This document shows, piece by piece, positions 8,902 to 18,358 of a stretch of 64,000 nt of DNA (position 1 is its first letter; the number at the start of each line of letters is the position of its first letter). Location of the stretch: positions 1 to 64,000 of the forward strand of contig NZ_JADBEJ010000004.1 in assembly GCF_014873915.1 (NCBI RefSeq), given 5' to 3'. A program made the position numbers and the translations under genes. The notes below the pieces were generated by a model. That model searched no databases. It saw only the letters and a list, made by a program, of their open reading frames with translations, and had not been told where the DNA came from. The stretch comes from Amycolatopsis roodepoortensis. GTDB lineage: Bacteria; Actinomycetota; Actinomycetes; Mycobacteriales; Pseudonocardiaceae.

Positions 8902-10995
8902 TCACCCGATTCCAGGGATGAGACGGACGAGCAGGTCGATCAGCCAGATCCCGAGGAACGGGCTGACGATGCCGCCGAGGCCGTAGACCAGCAGGTTCCG
9001 GCGCAGCAGCGCCGAGGCGGACGACGGCTTGTACCGGACGCCGCGCAGGGCGAGCGGGATCAGCCCGATGATGATCAGGGCGTTGAAGATGACCGCCGAC
9101 AGGATCGCCGACTTCGGCGTCGCCAGCTGCATGATGTTGAGCGCGCCGAGCTGGGCGAAGATGCCGGTGAACATCGCGGGCAGGATGGCGAAGTACTTCG
9201 CGAGGTCGTTGGCGACGCTGAAGGTGGTCAGCGCGCCGCGGGTGATCAGCAGCTGTTTGCCGATCTCCACGATCTCGATCAGTTTCGTCGGGTCGGAGTC
9301 GAGGTCCACCATGTTCCCCGCCTCCTTGGCGGCGGAGGTCCCGGTGTTCATCGCGACGCCGACGTCGGACTGCGCGAGCGCGGGGGCGTCGTTGGTGCCG
9401 TCACCGGTCATCGCGACCAGCCGCCCGCCCTCCTGCTCCTTCTTGATCAGCGCCATCTTGTCTTCGGGCTTGGCTTCGGCGAGATAGTCGTCGACGCCCG
9501 CGTCCCGCGCGATGGCCTTGGCCGTCAGCGGGTTGTCCCCGGTGATCATGACGGTCTTGATGCCCATCGAACGGAGCTGCTCGAACCGCTCCTTCATTCC
9601 GGGTTTGACCACATCGGACAGCCGGATCACACCGCGCACGAACGCTTTGCCGCCGTCGTACTCCGCGACCACGAGCGGCGTGCCGCCCTGCCCGCTGATC
9701 TCGTCGACGACGCGTTCGGTCTCGTCCGGCATGTCGCCGCCGCGTTCGCGGACCCATTCCCGGACGGCCGCGGTTGCGCCCTTGCGGACCTGGCGTTCGT
9801 CGATGTCGATGCCGCTCATCCGGGTCTGCGCGGTGAACTCGACGAACTCCGCGAGCTTCTCCTCGCCGGACGCGGTCTCCGCGAGCCCGTGCTCCCTCGC
9901 GACGAGTTCGACGATGCTGCGGCCTTCCGGCGTGCCGTCGGCGAGGCTGGACAGCCGGGCCGCCTTGGCGATGTCGCCCATGGTGGACTCGCCGACCGGG
10001 ATCAGCTCGGTGGCCTTGCGGTTGCCGAAGGTGATCGTGCCGGTCTTGTCCAGCAGCAGCGTCGAGACGTCGCCGGCGGCCTCGACCGCACGGCCGCTGG
10101 TCGCGAGGACGTTGCGCTGGACCAGCCTGTCCATCCCCGCGATCCCGATCGCGGACAGCAGCGCCCCGATCGTCGTCGGGATCAGGCAGACCAGCAGGGC
10201 GGTCAGCACGATCACGGACTGCTGGCTGCCGGAGTAGCCCGCCATCGGCTGCAGCGCCACGACGGCGAGCAGGAAGATGATCGTGAGCGTCGAGAGCAGG
10301 ATCGTCAGCGCGATCTCGTTCGGCGTCTTCTGCCGGGAAGCGCCTTCCACCAACGCGATCATTCGGTCCACAAAGGACTCACCGGGTTTGGTGGTGATCT
10401 TCACGACGATCCGGTCCGAGAGCACCGTGGTGCCGCCGGTGACCGCGCACCGGTCACCGCCCGATTCACGGATGACCGGGGCGGACTCGCCGGTGATGGC
10501 CGATTCGTCGACGGTCGCGATGCCCTCGACGACGTCACCGTCACCCGGGATGACCTGCCCCGCCTCGACGACCACGAGGTCGCCGACGCGCAGATCGGCG
10601 CCCGGCACGGTCTCCTCGTCACCGTCTTCGGTGAGACGGCGCGCGACCGTCTCCTTCTTGCTGCGCCGCAGGGTTTCCGCCTGCGCCTTGCCCCGGCCCT
10701 CCGCCACGGCCTCGGCGAGGTTCGCGAACAGGACGGTGAACCACAGCCAGATGGTGATGAGGATGGTGAACACACTCGGGTCGGTGATCGCGAAGACCGT
10801 GGTCAGCGCCGAGCCGATCCACACCACGAACATGACCGGGTTGGCGAGCTGGTGCTTGGGATTCAGCTTGCGCAGCGCCTCTGGCAAGGAGGTCAGCAGC
10901 TGGCGCGGGCTGAAGATCCCCGCCCCGACCCGGCCGGTGTTTTCGACGTGGTGCTGGGTTGTTTCTTCGGGAGTGCGTTCCTGGGTGACGGTCAT
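8902..10995 (-). CDS. kdpB: KdpB, P-type ATPase subunit of K+ transporter
   Basis: Catalytic P-type ATPase subunit, 697 residues. The phosphorylation motif DKTGTITF has its Asp near residue 316. The actuator motif TGES (ITGESAPV) and hinge motif [11 protein letters not shown] are present, and transmembrane helices surround these domains as in the family. The ATG at 10995 overlaps the kdpA stop by four bases (ATGA). The frame stays open far upstream through kdpA, but that extension is a shadow of kdpA. Confidence 0.97.
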   Translation of the reverse strand: MTVTQERTPEETTQHHVENTGRVGAGIFSPRQLLTSLPEALRKLNPKHQLANPVMFVVWIGSALTTVFAITDPSVFTILITIWLWFTVLFANLAEAVAEGRGKAQAETLRRSKKETVARRLTEDGDEETVPGADLRVGDLVVVEAGQVIPGDGDVVEGIATVDESAITGESAPVIRESGGDRCAVTGGTTVLSDRIVVKITTKPGESFVDRMIALVEGASRQKTPNEIALTILLSTLTIIFLLAVVALQPMAGYSGSQQSVIVLTALLVCLIPTTIGALLSAIGIAGMDRLVQRNVLATSGRAVEAAGDVSTLLLDKTGTITFGNRKATELIPVGESTMGDIAKAARLSSLADGTPEGRSIVELVAREHGLAETASGEEKLAEFVEFTAQTRMSGIDIDERQVRKGATAAVREWVRERGGDMPDETERVVDEISGQGGTPLVVAEYDGGKAFVRGVIRLSDVVKPGMKERFEQLRSMGIKTVMITGDNPLTAKAIARDAGVDDYLAEAKPEDKMALIKKEQEGGRLVAMTGDGTNDAPALAQSDVGVAMNTGTSAAKEAGNMVDLDSDPTKLIEIVEIGKQLLITRGALTTFSVANDLAKYFAILPAMFTGIFAQLGALNIMQLATPKSAILSAVIFNALIIIGLIPLALRGVRYKPSSASALLRRNLLVYGLGGIVSPFLGIWLIDLLVRLIPGIG

Positions 10996-12653
10996 GCGAG
11001 TGCCTCTGCGATGGGCCCGAGCGCGAGCGCCGGGATGAAGGTGAGGGCCGCGACGAGCACGATCGTGCCCGCGAGCATCGTGCCGAAGAGCGGCCCGGTG
11101 GTGGGCAGCGTGCCGGCGGTCTCCGGAACCTTCCGCTGGGAGGCGAGGGATCCGGCCAGGCACAGCACGGCGAGGATCGGGACGAACCGGCCGAGCAGCA
11201 TGGCCACCGACAGCGAGGACTGGAACCAGTCGTTCGTCACGGTGAGCCCGCCGAACGCGCTGCCGTTGTTGTTGCCCGCCGAGGCGTAGGCGTACAGGAC
11301 TTCGGAGAGGCCGTGCGCACCCGAGTTCGTCATGGCGGCCGGCGTGTCGGCCAGCATCAGCGCGACACCGGAGCCGAGCAGCACCACGGTCGGCATCGCC
11401 AGCATGGAAACGGCGGCGCAGGTGACCTCGCGTTTGCCGAGCTTCTTGCCGAGGTACTCCGGCGTCCGGCCGACCATCAGCCCGGCGAGGAACATCGCGA
11501 TCACGGCCATCACGAGGATGCCGTACAGACCGGTGCCCACCCCGCCCGGCGAGATCTCGCCCAGCAGCATGTTGAGCAGCACGCCCCCGCCGCCGAGCCC
11601 GCTGTAGCTGTCGTGCGCGCCGTTGACCGCGCCGGTCGACGTGCCGGTGGTGGCGTTGGCGAACAGCGAGCTCAGGCCGATGCCGAACCGCTGTTCCTTG
11701 CCCTCCAGATTCGCCCCGGCGGCCAGCGACGCGGGGCCGCTCGCGTTGGCTTCGGACAGCCACGTGACCGCGAGCATCGCGGTGAACAGCGCGGCCATCA
11801 CCGAGAGCAGGACGTAGCCCTGCCGCTTGTTGCCGACGAGGTTGCCGAACGTGCGCGTCAGCGACACCGGGATGACGAGGATCAGGAAGATCTCGATCAG
11901 GTTGGTCCAGGCGTTCGGGTTCTCGAACGGGTGGGCGGAGTTGGCGTTGAAGATGCCGCCGCCGTTGGTCCCGAGCTCCTTGATGGCTTCCTGGCTCGCG
12001 GCGGGCGCGAGCGCGATCTTGCTCGTGCTGCCGTCCGGGTTGAGGACGTCGACGCCGCTCTTGAGGCTCTGCACGACGCCGAGCGCGATCAGCACGATCG
12101 CCGCCACGAACGCGATCGGCAGCAGGATCCGGATCGTGCCGCGCGTCAGGTCCACCCAGAAGTTGCCGAGGCGGTCGGTCTTCGAGCGGACGAACCCGCG
12201 GACGACCGCGATGGCGACCGAAAGGCCGACGGCGGCGGACAGGAAGTTCTGCACGGTCAGGCCGGCCATCTGCACGAAGTGACCCATGGTCGCTTCGGGG
12301 CTGTAGGACTGCCAGTTCGTGTTGGTCACGAAGCTGACGGCGGTGTTGAAGGCGACCGCCGGCGAGACCGGTTCCTTGCCGAGGCTCCACGGCAGGATCG
12401 CCTGGAGCCGCTGAAGCAGGTACAGGAAGACGACGGAGACGAACGAGAAGCCGATCACGGCGGACGCGTAGGTCTTCCAGTGCTGTTCCGATCCGGGGTT
12501 CACCCGGAAGAGGCGGTACAGGCCGCGTTCGGCCTTCGTGTGTTTCTCGGTCGAGAAAACGCGCGCCATGTAGTCGCCCAGTGGCCGGTGGACCACGGCG
12601 AGCGCGACGAGGAGGAGGCCGGCCTGCAGGAGGCCGGCCGCGGTGTCTGACAT
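10992..12653 (-). CDS. kdpA: KdpA, K+-translocating subunit
   Basis: Potassium-channel-like subunit of KdpFABC, 553 residues, about ten transmembrane helices. Selectivity-filter-like loops are visible: [31 protein letters not shown] and [16 protein letters not shown]. The ATG shares its A with the stop codon of kdpF. Length and motifs are typical. Confidence 0.97.
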   Translation of the reverse strand: MSDTAAGLLQAGLLLVALAVVHRPLGDYMARVFSTEKHTKAERGLYRLFRVNPGSEQHWKTYASAVIGFSFVSVVFLYLLQRLQAILPWSLGKEPVSPAVAFNTAVSFVTNTNWQSYSPEATMGHFVQMAGLTVQNFLSAAVGLSVAIAVVRGFVRSKTDRLGNFWVDLTRGTIRILLPIAFVAAIVLIALGVVQSLKSGVDVLNPDGSTSKIALAPAASQEAIKELGTNGGGIFNANSAHPFENPNAWTNLIEIFLILVIPVSLTRTFGNLVGNKRQGYVLLSVMAALFTAMLAVTWLSEANASGPASLAAGANLEGKEQRFGIGLSSLFANATTGTSTGAVNGAHDSYSGLGGGGVLLNMLLGEISPGGVGTGLYGILVMAVIAMFLAGLMVGRTPEYLGKKLGKREVTCAAVSMLAMPTVVLLGSGVALMLADTPAAMTNSGAHGLSEVLYAYASAGNNNGSAFGGLTVTNDWFQSSLSVAMLLGRFVPILAVLCLAGSLASQRKVPETAGTLPTTGPLFGTMLAGTIVLVAALTFIPALALGPIAEALA

Positions 12654-12754
12654 CAGAATTTCTCCGGCCTGACCAGTGCGATGAACAAATAGACGATCAG
12701 CCCCAGCGCCAGCAGTCCGCCGACGACGTTGGCCACGGTCCCCGTGCCGGTCAC
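12653..12754 (-). CDS. kdpF: KdpF small membrane subunit
   Basis: A 33-residue single-pass peptide starting at GTG (12754). It consists of a short N-terminus, one hydrophobic helix ([17 protein letters not shown]) and the classic C-terminal RPEKF. It stabilises the KdpABC complex in known systems. Its stop shares one base with the kdpA start, and its start overlaps the stop of the preceding small gene (GTGA). Confidence 0.88.
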   Translation of the reverse strand: MTGTGTVANVVGGLLALGLIVYLFIALVRPEKF

Positions 12755-12834
12755 AGCTTTTCCAGACCGCGAAGGGTCAGGGCGAGAACCACGAATACGC
12801 CGATCAGGAGCACGGCGTAGAGCAAGTCGGCCAC
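12751..12834 (-). CDS. Small membrane peptide leading the kdp operon
   Basis: A 27-residue open frame from GTG at 12834, preceded by AGAGG with a six-base gap. The peptide is almost entirely one transmembrane helix (LLYAVLLIGVFVVLALTL) ending RGLEKL. Its stop overlaps the kdpF start in GTGA, the coupling style of the rest of the operon. It resembles KdpF in size and layout but lacks RPEKF. I cannot name a function; an extra regulatory or structural micropeptide of the Kdp complex is the obvious guess. Confidence 0.65.
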   Translation of the reverse strand: MADLLYAVLLIGVFVVLALTLRGLEKL

Positions 12835-13098
12835 TAAGCACCTCTCAGGACAGGTCACCCCATCGGTGACCAGGACCTCGCAACACTGCGCCAGGTCACG
12901 GCGCTTCCGGCGCGGGACTGACGGCCTCTTGATGCCCCGATCGGGTGCCTTTACGACTTCTTGATGCCCGGTGACGTGTCCCACAGACGGTGACGCACTG
13001 CGGACGGAGCGTGCAATTCGGGCAGACAAGCCCGCCGATGCGTGTTACACCGGTGTTACGGATAGTTGTATGCGCTAACTAATCACCGGGAGGTAGCG
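12835..13098. promoter_or_regulatory. Divergent control region between kdp operon and asnB
   Basis: Two direct-repeat pairs stand out. TCTTGATGCCC occurs at 12927-12937 and 12959-12969, 32 bp apart (about three helical turns). TGTTAC occurs at 13043-13048 and 13054-13059, 11 bp apart, around the palindrome ACACCGGTGT. Direct repeats one to three turns apart are typical of OmpR-family regulators, so KdpE binding is plausible for one of them. The GGGAGG at 13088-13093 is the asnB ribosome binding site. Confidence 0.45.
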
Positions 13099-14931
13099 AT
13101 GTGCGGAATCGCAGGGTGGGTCTCCTATGACACGGACCTGACACAGCGTCGCGAGGTCGTCGACGCGATGACCGAGACCATGGCGTGCCGTGGACCGGAC
13201 GACTCGGGCACCTGGGTCCGGCCGAACGTCGCGCTGGGCCACCGGCGGCTGGCGATCATCGACCTGCCGGGCGGCAGGCAGCCGATGGCCGAAGCCGGGC
13301 TGGCCGCGATGGTCTACAGCGGTGAGGCGTACAACTTCACCGAGCTGCGCGAGGAACTTCTCAAGCGTGGCCACAAATTCGAGACCGACAGCGACACCGA
13401 GGTCGTGCTCCACGGCTACCTCGAGTGGGGCGACGAGGTCGTCGACCACCTCAACGGCATGTACGCCTTCGCGATCTGGGACGAGCGCGACGAGAAGCTC
13501 GTCATGATCCGCGACCGCATGGGCATCAAGCCGTTCTACTACTACCCGACTGGAGACGGCGTCCTCTTCGGTTCCGAGCCGAAGGCGATCCTCGCGAATC
13601 CCTTGGCGCGCAAGGTTGTGGACACCGACGGCCTCCGCGAGCTGATGTCCATGACCAAGACCCCGGGCTGGTCGCTGTGGAAGGGCATGCACGAGGTCGG
13701 ACCGGGCACCATCGTCACGGTCGACCGCTCCGGGATCCGCACGCGGACGTACTGGAAGCTCGACGCGAAACAGCACACGGACGACCAGGAGACCACGGTC
13801 GAGCGGGTGCGCGAGCTGATGACCGACATCGTGCACCGTCAGCTGATCGCCGACGTGCCCCGCTGCGTCCTGCTGTCTGGCGGGCTCGACTCCAGCGCCG
13901 TCACCGGTCTCGCCGCCGCCCGGCTGGCCGAACAGGGCGAGCGGCTGCGCACGTTCTCCGTCGATTTCCAGGGCCAGGAGGAGAACTTCAAACCGGACGA
14001 AGTGCGGGACACCCCGGACTCGCCTTTCATCCGCGACGTCGCGCGGCTGGTCGGCTCCGACCACAAGGACGTCGTGCTGAACCCGGCCGAGCTCAGCGAC
14101 CCCGAAGTCCGGCGCAAGGTGCTGGCCGCGCGGGACATCCCGGCCGGGCTTGGCGACATGGACACCTCGCTGTACCTGCTGTTCAAGGCGATCCGCGCGG
14201 AGTCGACGGTGGCGCTGTCCGGCGAGTCCGCCGACGAGGTCTTCGGCGGCTACCGCTGGTTCCACGACGAGGCCGCGGTGAACTCGGGGACGTTCCCCTG
14301 GCTCGCCTTCCGCATGGGGCTCACCAGCGAGCGGGGCGCCCTCCTGCGCGGCGAGGTCCAGGAGAAGCTCGACCTGCCGGGCTACATCGCCGATCAGTAC
14401 GCCACCGCCGTCGCCGAGGTCGAGCACCTCGACGGCGAAAGCGAGCAGGACCGCAAGATGCGCACGGTCTGCAACCTGCACCTGAGCCGGTTCGTGCGGA
14501 TGCTGCTGGACCGCAAGGACCGGGCGTCGATGGCCGTCGGGCTCGAAGTGCGCGTGCCGTTCTGCGACCACCGCCTCGTCGAGTACGTCTACAACACGCC
14601 GTGGTCGCTGAAGACGTTCGACGGCAGGGAAAAGAGCCTGCTGCGGCACGCGACCGAACACGTGCTGCCGACGTCCGTGCGGGACCGGGTCAAGAGCCCG
14701 TATCCGTCCACTCAGGACCCCGGCTACGCGGCGGCGTTGCAGCAGCAGGCCAAGGAGGCCCTGACCGAACGGGACAACCCGGTGTTCGAACTGGTGGACC
14801 GCGACTGGCTGCACCGGGCGTCCGAAGTGGACCCGGCCACGATGTCGTCGGCCCAGCGCTCCGGGATCGACCGGGCGCTGGACCTCTACCACTGGTTCGA
14901 CCTGTACCGGCCCGAACTCCAGCTGGACTGA
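13099..14931 (+). CDS. asnB: Asparagine synthetase (glutamine-hydrolysing)
   Basis: Converts aspartate, glutamine and ATP to asparagine; 610 residues. The ATG at 13099 places the catalytic cysteine at position 2 (MCGIAGWVSYD) behind a good GGGAGG site, so this start is required. The class II glutaminase domain is followed by the synthetase domain with the ATP pyrophosphatase loop SGGLDS near residues 258-263 and SGESADEVFGGY further on. It stands alone, divergent from kdp. A role in peptidoglycan-precursor amidation or another amidotransfer is possible, but plain asparagine synthesis is the simplest reading. Confidence 0.93.
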   Translation: MCGIAGWVSYDTDLTQRREVVDAMTETMACRGPDDSGTWVRPNVALGHRRLAIIDLPGGRQPMAEAGLAAMVYSGEAYNFTELREELLKRGHKFETDSDTEVVLHGYLEWGDEVVDHLNGMYAFAIWDERDEKLVMIRDRMGIKPFYYYPTGDGVLFGSEPKAILANPLARKVVDTDGLRELMSMTKTPGWSLWKGMHEVGPGTIVTVDRSGIRTRTYWKLDAKQHTDDQETTVERVRELMTDIVHRQLIADVPRCVLLSGGLDSSAVTGLAAARLAEQGERLRTFSVDFQGQEENFKPDEVRDTPDSPFIRDVARLVGSDHKDVVLNPAELSDPEVRRKVLAARDIPAGLGDMDTSLYLLFKAIRAESTVALSGESADEVFGGYRWFHDEAAVNSGTFPWLAFRMGLTSERGALLRGEVQEKLDLPGYIADQYATAVAEVEHLDGESEQDRKMRTVCNLHLSRFVRMLLDRKDRASMAVGLEVRVPFCDHRLVEYVYNTPWSLKTFDGREKSLLRHATEHVLPTSVRDRVKSPYPSTQDPGYAAALQQQAKEALTERDNPVFELVDRDWLHRASEVDPATMSSAQRSGIDRALDLYHWFDLYRPELQLD

Positions 14932-14951
14932 GGTTTTGGTCCGCCGCCGTC

Positions 14952-15872
14952 TCAGCGACGGCGGCGGACCGTGCCCCCGACCGCGGCACCCCCGAGCACC
15001 ACGGTCGCGGCGAGCAGGATGCCCGCCTCGGTCCACTGGAACCGCCAGAACCGGTCGACCGGCTGGTAAACGGTGAAGTCCTGGTATCCCGCCGCCTGAG
15101 CGCACGCGTTCTTTCCCAGCCCCAGCGGGCAACCGGGCACTTCGTCCAGCGAACTCGTCTCGCGGCCGTCCGGCGTGACCCTGCCCAGCTTGACGATCAG
15201 CGCCCCCTTGGTGGCCGGATCCGCGCCGATCGTGCGCACCGGCTCGGCGTAATGCGGCCTCAGCACCAGCAAGGCGATCGAAGCCGCGAGGAACACCGCG
15301 ACGGTGATCGCGATGGCGGGCAAGGTCTTGCGCACGAGCGCCCCGGCCGCCGCACCGAGGACGAAGGCGAACAGCCACCAGGCCGCCGGCGCGATCCCGA
15401 GCGCACCGAAGTAGGACGTCTCGGCGAAGCTCTCCGACTTGCCGGGGAACATTTCCAGCCACGCGCCGAACATCTGCCCGGAAGCGAGCCCGGCGAGCAT
15501 CGCGCACCCGGCGAGAACCCCGAACTTGACGGCCAGCCAGTGTCCGCGGCCGACCGACTGGGTCCACGCGAGCTGGTGGGTGTTGCGCTCGTACTCCCTG
15601 GCCAGCAGCGGCGCGCCCCAGAAGACACCCGCCAGCAGGGGAACGAACGGCACCAGCACGACCAGCGGGTAGGCCTTCTGATAGAGATCCTCCAGCCCCG
15701 CGTCGTATTCACGGCACGGGACGCCGCCGCCATGGCAGTACAAGGAGGTCCTGCCGTTCGCGGCGTCGGCGGCGAGCTGTCCGGAGAGGAACAGGATCCC
15801 GCCGAGCACGGCGAGGAATCCGAAGGTGACGAGCAGCTGGGTGCGGTGCTGCCGCCAGGTGAGCCAAAGCAA
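14952..15872 (-). CDS. ABC-2-type transporter permease (second of pair)
   Basis: Membrane protein of about 306 residues with around six hydrophobic segments. Its start is inferred at TTG 15872, because that gives LLWLTWRQHRTQL, matching the start of the paralogous upstream permease (MLWLTYRQHRMQL). No ATG or GTG fits as well. A soluble loop near the C-terminus precedes a final helix and RRRR tail, as in the paralogue. It lies 14 bases after the first permease in a GntR-ATPase-permease-permease cassette. Substrate unknown. Confidence 0.82.
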   Translation of the reverse strand: MLWLTWRQHRTQLLVTFGFLAVLGGILFLSGQLAADAANGRTSLYCHGGGVPCREYDAGLEDLYQKAYPLVVLVPFVPLLAGVFWGAPLLAREYERNTHQLAWTQSVGRGHWLAVKFGVLAGCAMLAGLASGQMFGAWLEMFPGKSESFAETSYFGALGIAPAAWWLFAFVLGAAAGALVRKTLPAIAITVAVFLAASIALLVLRPHYAEPVRTIGADPATKGALIVKLGRVTPDGRETSSLDEVPGCPLGLGKNACAQAAGYQDFTVYQPVDRFWRFQWTEAGILLAATVVLGGAAVGGTVRRRR

Positions 15873-15886
15873 GAAGCTGTGCCTTT

Positions 15887-16675
15887 CTAGGAGCGGCGGC
15901 GGATGGCGAAGGTGGCGGCGACGGCGAGCAGGAGCGAGACGCCGGCAAGGATCGCGGCTTCGGTCCACTGGAAACGCCAGTACCAGTCCGCGGGCAGGAC
16001 CTTGAGCGCGGTGATCTCGCCTGCCGCGTCCCTGACCATTTCGACCACCCGGCCGACGGGTTCCGCGCCCAGCGCGACGAGCCGCGGTTCCGCGTAGAGA
16101 TCACGGACGTTGCTCACGCCGATCATCAAACCCACCGACACCGCGATCGTGACGGCGATGGCGGGAAGCGTCTTGCGGATGAGGGCCCCCGCGGCCGTGC
16201 CGAGCACGAACCCGAAGAGCCACCACGCACCCGGCGCGACACCGGTCATCGCGAACAGGACCGGATTGTCGAAACGGCTGGTGAAGGCGGTGTCGCCGCG
16301 GTCGGTGGGGAAGACGGCCACCCAGCGCTGCATCATCGTGCCGAACGCGAGCCCGCCGAGGGTGGCGAGAACCGCGAGGAATCCCAGTTTCACGCCGAGC
16401 CAGTGGAATCGCGAGATCGACTGGGTCCAGGCGAGCTTCGTGGTGCCGCGTTCGAATTCGGCCGCGACGAGCGGGGCGCCCCAGAACACGCCGATCGCCA
16501 CCGGGACGACCTGAAGCCAGGAAAGGTACTGGTAGAGATCCGCGAACAGCTTCGCCGGGGTCGGGCTGTCCGCCGCGGCGTTGCCGTTGACCAGCAGGAC
16601 GATCCCGACGACGACGAGCAGACCGGCGGTGATCACCAGCTGCATGCGATGCTGACGGTAGGTGAGCCAGAGCAT
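15887..16675 (-). CDS. ABC-2-type transporter permease (first of pair)
   Basis: A 262-residue membrane protein with about six helices and a basic C-terminus RRRS. It is clearly homologous to the downstream permease, sharing WLTxRQHRxQL, GVFWGAPL, the (T/H)xLAWTQS segment and GAWWLFxFVLGxAAGALIRKTLPAIA-like stretches. It probably arose by tandem duplication, and the two likely form a heterodimeric channel driven by the ATPase encoded just upstream. Confidence 0.87.
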   Translation of the reverse strand: MLWLTYRQHRMQLVITAGLLVVVGIVLLVNGNAAADSPTPAKLFADLYQYLSWLQVVPVAIGVFWGAPLVAAEFERGTTKLAWTQSISRFHWLGVKLGFLAVLATLGGLAFGTMMQRWVAVFPTDRGDTAFTSRFDNPVLFAMTGVAPGAWWLFGFVLGTAAGALIRKTLPAIAVTIAVSVGLMIGVSNVRDLYAEPRLVALGAEPVGRVVEMVRDAAGEITALKVLPADWYWRFQWTEAAILAGVSLLLAVAATFAIRRRS

Positions 16676-16684
16676 CGTTCCCCC

Positions 16685-17548
16685 TTACGCCGAAGCCAGT
16701 GTCGGGCGAGGCAGGCTCGCGGATTCCGGGCGCCGCAGGTAGGCGAGCACCAGCTCTTCCAGGTTCGCCGGCCGCTCGGTCCACTGTGGACCCAGTGGGA
16801 CCGGTTCGGTGCGGGCGAAGACGGTCGCCTGCCGCCCTGCCCTCGCCTCGTCCACGATCGCCACCCGCCGGGCCAGCGCGTCGGCCTCCTCGGCGGGGCC
16901 GACGAAGGTCCGGTGCCCGGCGACGAGTTCGTCGATGTCGCCGCTGACCTGGACGCGGCCGCCGTTGAGGACGATCAGCCAGTCACAGGTGTTCTCCAGG
17001 TCGGAGACGACGTGGGACGAGAGCAGCACGGTCATCCCGGTCTCGGCGACCGCCTCCATCAGCCCGCGCATGACCTCGTGGCGGGCCAGCGGGTCGAGGT
17101 TCGCGAGCGGTTCGTCGAGCACCAGGAGATCCGGGCGTTTCGCGAGGGCGAGGGTGAGCGCGACCTGCGCGCGCTGTCCGCCGGAGAGCTTGCCGACCTT
17201 GTGCTTCAAGGGAAGCCCGAGCGCGTCGATGCGCTTGAGCGCGAACTCGTCGTCCCAGCCGGGGTTGAGGCGCCTGCCGAACTTGAGCATCTCCGCGATG
17301 CTGAAGCCCGCGTACAACGGCTTGTCCTGCGCGAGGAAGGCGGCGGTGCCCTGGATCGAGACCGAGCCGAGGGTCGGGTCGAGCAGCCCGACGGCCAGGT
17401 GCAGAAAGGTCGTCTTACCCGCGCCGTTGGGCCCGACCAGCGCGACGACGCGACCTTTCGGGACGGCGAGGGAACAGTCACGCAGCGCCCACTTGCGGCG
17501 ATAGCGCTTGCCGAGTCCGGTCGCCTCGATGACGGGTTTATCGGTCAT
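16685..17548 (-). CDS. ABC transporter ATP-binding protein
   Basis: ATPase of 287 residues. Walker A GPNGAGKTT near residues 39-47, signature LSGGQRAQ, Walker B LLVLDEPLANLDP and the switch histidine in LLSSHVV are all present. The ATG at 17548 overlaps the GntR stop (ATGA). An in-frame extension further upstream is only a shadow of the GntR gene. Small GntR(YtrA)-ABC cassettes of this kind often respond to cell-envelope stress or antibiotics, but nothing here identifies the ligand. Confidence 0.93.
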   Translation of the reverse strand: MTDKPVIEATGLGKRYRRKWALRDCSLAVPKGRVVALVGPNGAGKTTFLHLAVGLLDPTLGSVSIQGTAAFLAQDKPLYAGFSIAEMLKFGRRLNPGWDDEFALKRIDALGLPLKHKVGKLSGGQRAQVALTLALAKRPDLLVLDEPLANLDPLARHEVMRGLMEAVAETGMTVLLSSHVVSDLENTCDWLIVLNGGRVQVSGDIDELVAGHRTFVGPAEEADALARRVAIVDEARAGRQATVFARTEPVPLGPQWTERPANLEELVLAYLRRPESASLPRPTLASA

Positions 17549-17940
17549 GCCGTCCGCTCCCCTCGAAAGCCATCGACCACCACCGAGGTGAACAGCGCCT
17601 CGACGTCTTCCTGATCCAGCCCCGATTCGCGCGCGTCGCGGACCCACGCGCCGAGGCTCTTCCGCAGGCGGGTGTGCTCCGCGAACGAAGCGCCGCCGAG
17701 CGTCTTCTTGACGAAGGTGCCGAGGCCCGGCTTCCCCTCGACGAGCCCTTCGCGCTCCAGCTCGCGATAGGCCTTGAGGACGGTGTTGGGGTTGATCGCC
17801 AGCTCGGCGACCACTTCCTTCGCCGTCGGCAGCCGGTCCCCCGGCTCCAGCAATCCCAGGCGGAGGGCGTTCTTGACCTGCTGGACGAGCTGGACGTACG
17901 TCGCGACGCCCGAGCCCTTGTCCAGGTGGAAGGTGACCAC
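17545..17940 (-). CDS. GntR-family (YtrA-type) transcriptional regulator
   Basis: Regulator of about 131 residues with the short YtrA layout: an N-terminal winged helix (ATYVQLVQQVKNALRLGLLEPGDRLPTAKEVVAELAINPNTVLKAYRELEREGLV) and a brief C-terminal helical segment. GTG at 17940 is preferred over GTG 17949 because AAAGGG lies eight bases upstream of it. A perfect palindrome overlaps the ribosome-binding region, suggesting autorepression of the whole four-gene cassette. Confidence 0.9.
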   Translation of the reverse strand: MVTFHLDKGSGVATYVQLVQQVKNALRLGLLEPGDRLPTAKEVVAELAINPNTVLKAYRELEREGLVEGKPGLGTFVKKTLGGASFAEHTRLRKSLGAWVRDARESGLDQEDVEALFTSVVVDGFRGERTA

Positions 17941-17950
17941 TGGCAACACC

Positions 17951-17974
17951 CTTTCACTAATTAAGTAGTGAAAG
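17951..17974. promoter_or_regulatory. Putative GntR/YtrA operator
   Basis: Perfect 9-bp arms CTTTCACTA (17951-17959) and TAGTGAAAG (17966-17974) around ATTAAG. The sequence is AT-rich in a G+C-rich background and overlaps the leader and ribosome-binding sequence of the GntR gene, so a bound repressor would block the cassette. Confidence 0.65.
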
Positions 17975-18020
17975 GGTGCATGCAGACCGGTTCGCCTGTC
18001 AAGTGATCACGTGGAAAAGC

Positions 18021-18069
18021 CGTGAAGGCCCCCTTGAGGGACGTTGGATCCCTCAAGGGGGCCTTCACG
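18021..18069. repeat. Perfect 21-bp-stem hairpin in a divergent gap
   Basis: Arms 18021-18041 and 18049-18069 are exact reverse complements around the 7-base loop CGTTGGA. The outer arm begins CGTGAAGGCCCCCTTGAGGG and shares GTGAAGGCC with the hairpin at 4783. It lies upstream of both flanking genes (GntR leftward, AfsR-type regulator rightward), so simple 3'-end termination does not explain it. The remainder of 17975-18358 shows no gene. Confidence 0.8.
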
Positions 18070-18309
18070 GAAAACCCCAGCCCCAGTAAAGAAGAAGCGC
18101 CAGTTCGACGACACGGGGGAAGACGTCGAGCTGGCACTACCCCCAACCCCCACCGCCTTCAGATCGGCGGTGCCTGTGCAAGCGAAGGTGCCCACCGTCG
18201 TACCGGAACCGAATGGGGGGGTCCTGCCCGTCTGGTTGGTTGGGCACGGTTCCGGCGACGGGTCCTCGGTGGACACGTGGGCAAGCATCACGCCGTCCGG
18301 ATGCAGGGC

Positions 18310-18327
18310 GCTTGCACTACGCTTGCA
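18310..18327 (+). promoter_or_regulatory. Heptamer direct repeat upstream of AfsR-type gene
   Basis: GCTTGCA occurs at 18310-18316 and 18321-18327, separated by four bases (11-bp period). SARP activators bind heptamer direct repeats with this geometry, so it is a candidate autoregulatory site. No convincing -10 box is visible after it. Confidence 0.4.
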
Positions 18328-18358
18328 GGCTCTGACGAGGGTGAGCGGAGGTGGCCGC

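Noticed and set aside
8902..12390. A single 1162-codon frame suggesting a KdpA-KdpB fusion
   Set aside because: The N-terminal part is kdpA read in another frame. KdpB has its own ATG at 10995 and KdpA is intact in its own frame.
18044..18358. N-terminal extension of the AfsR-type protein
   Set aside because: It runs through the perfect hairpin, lacks a ribosome binding site and is not family-like. GTG 18359 has GGAGG in place.
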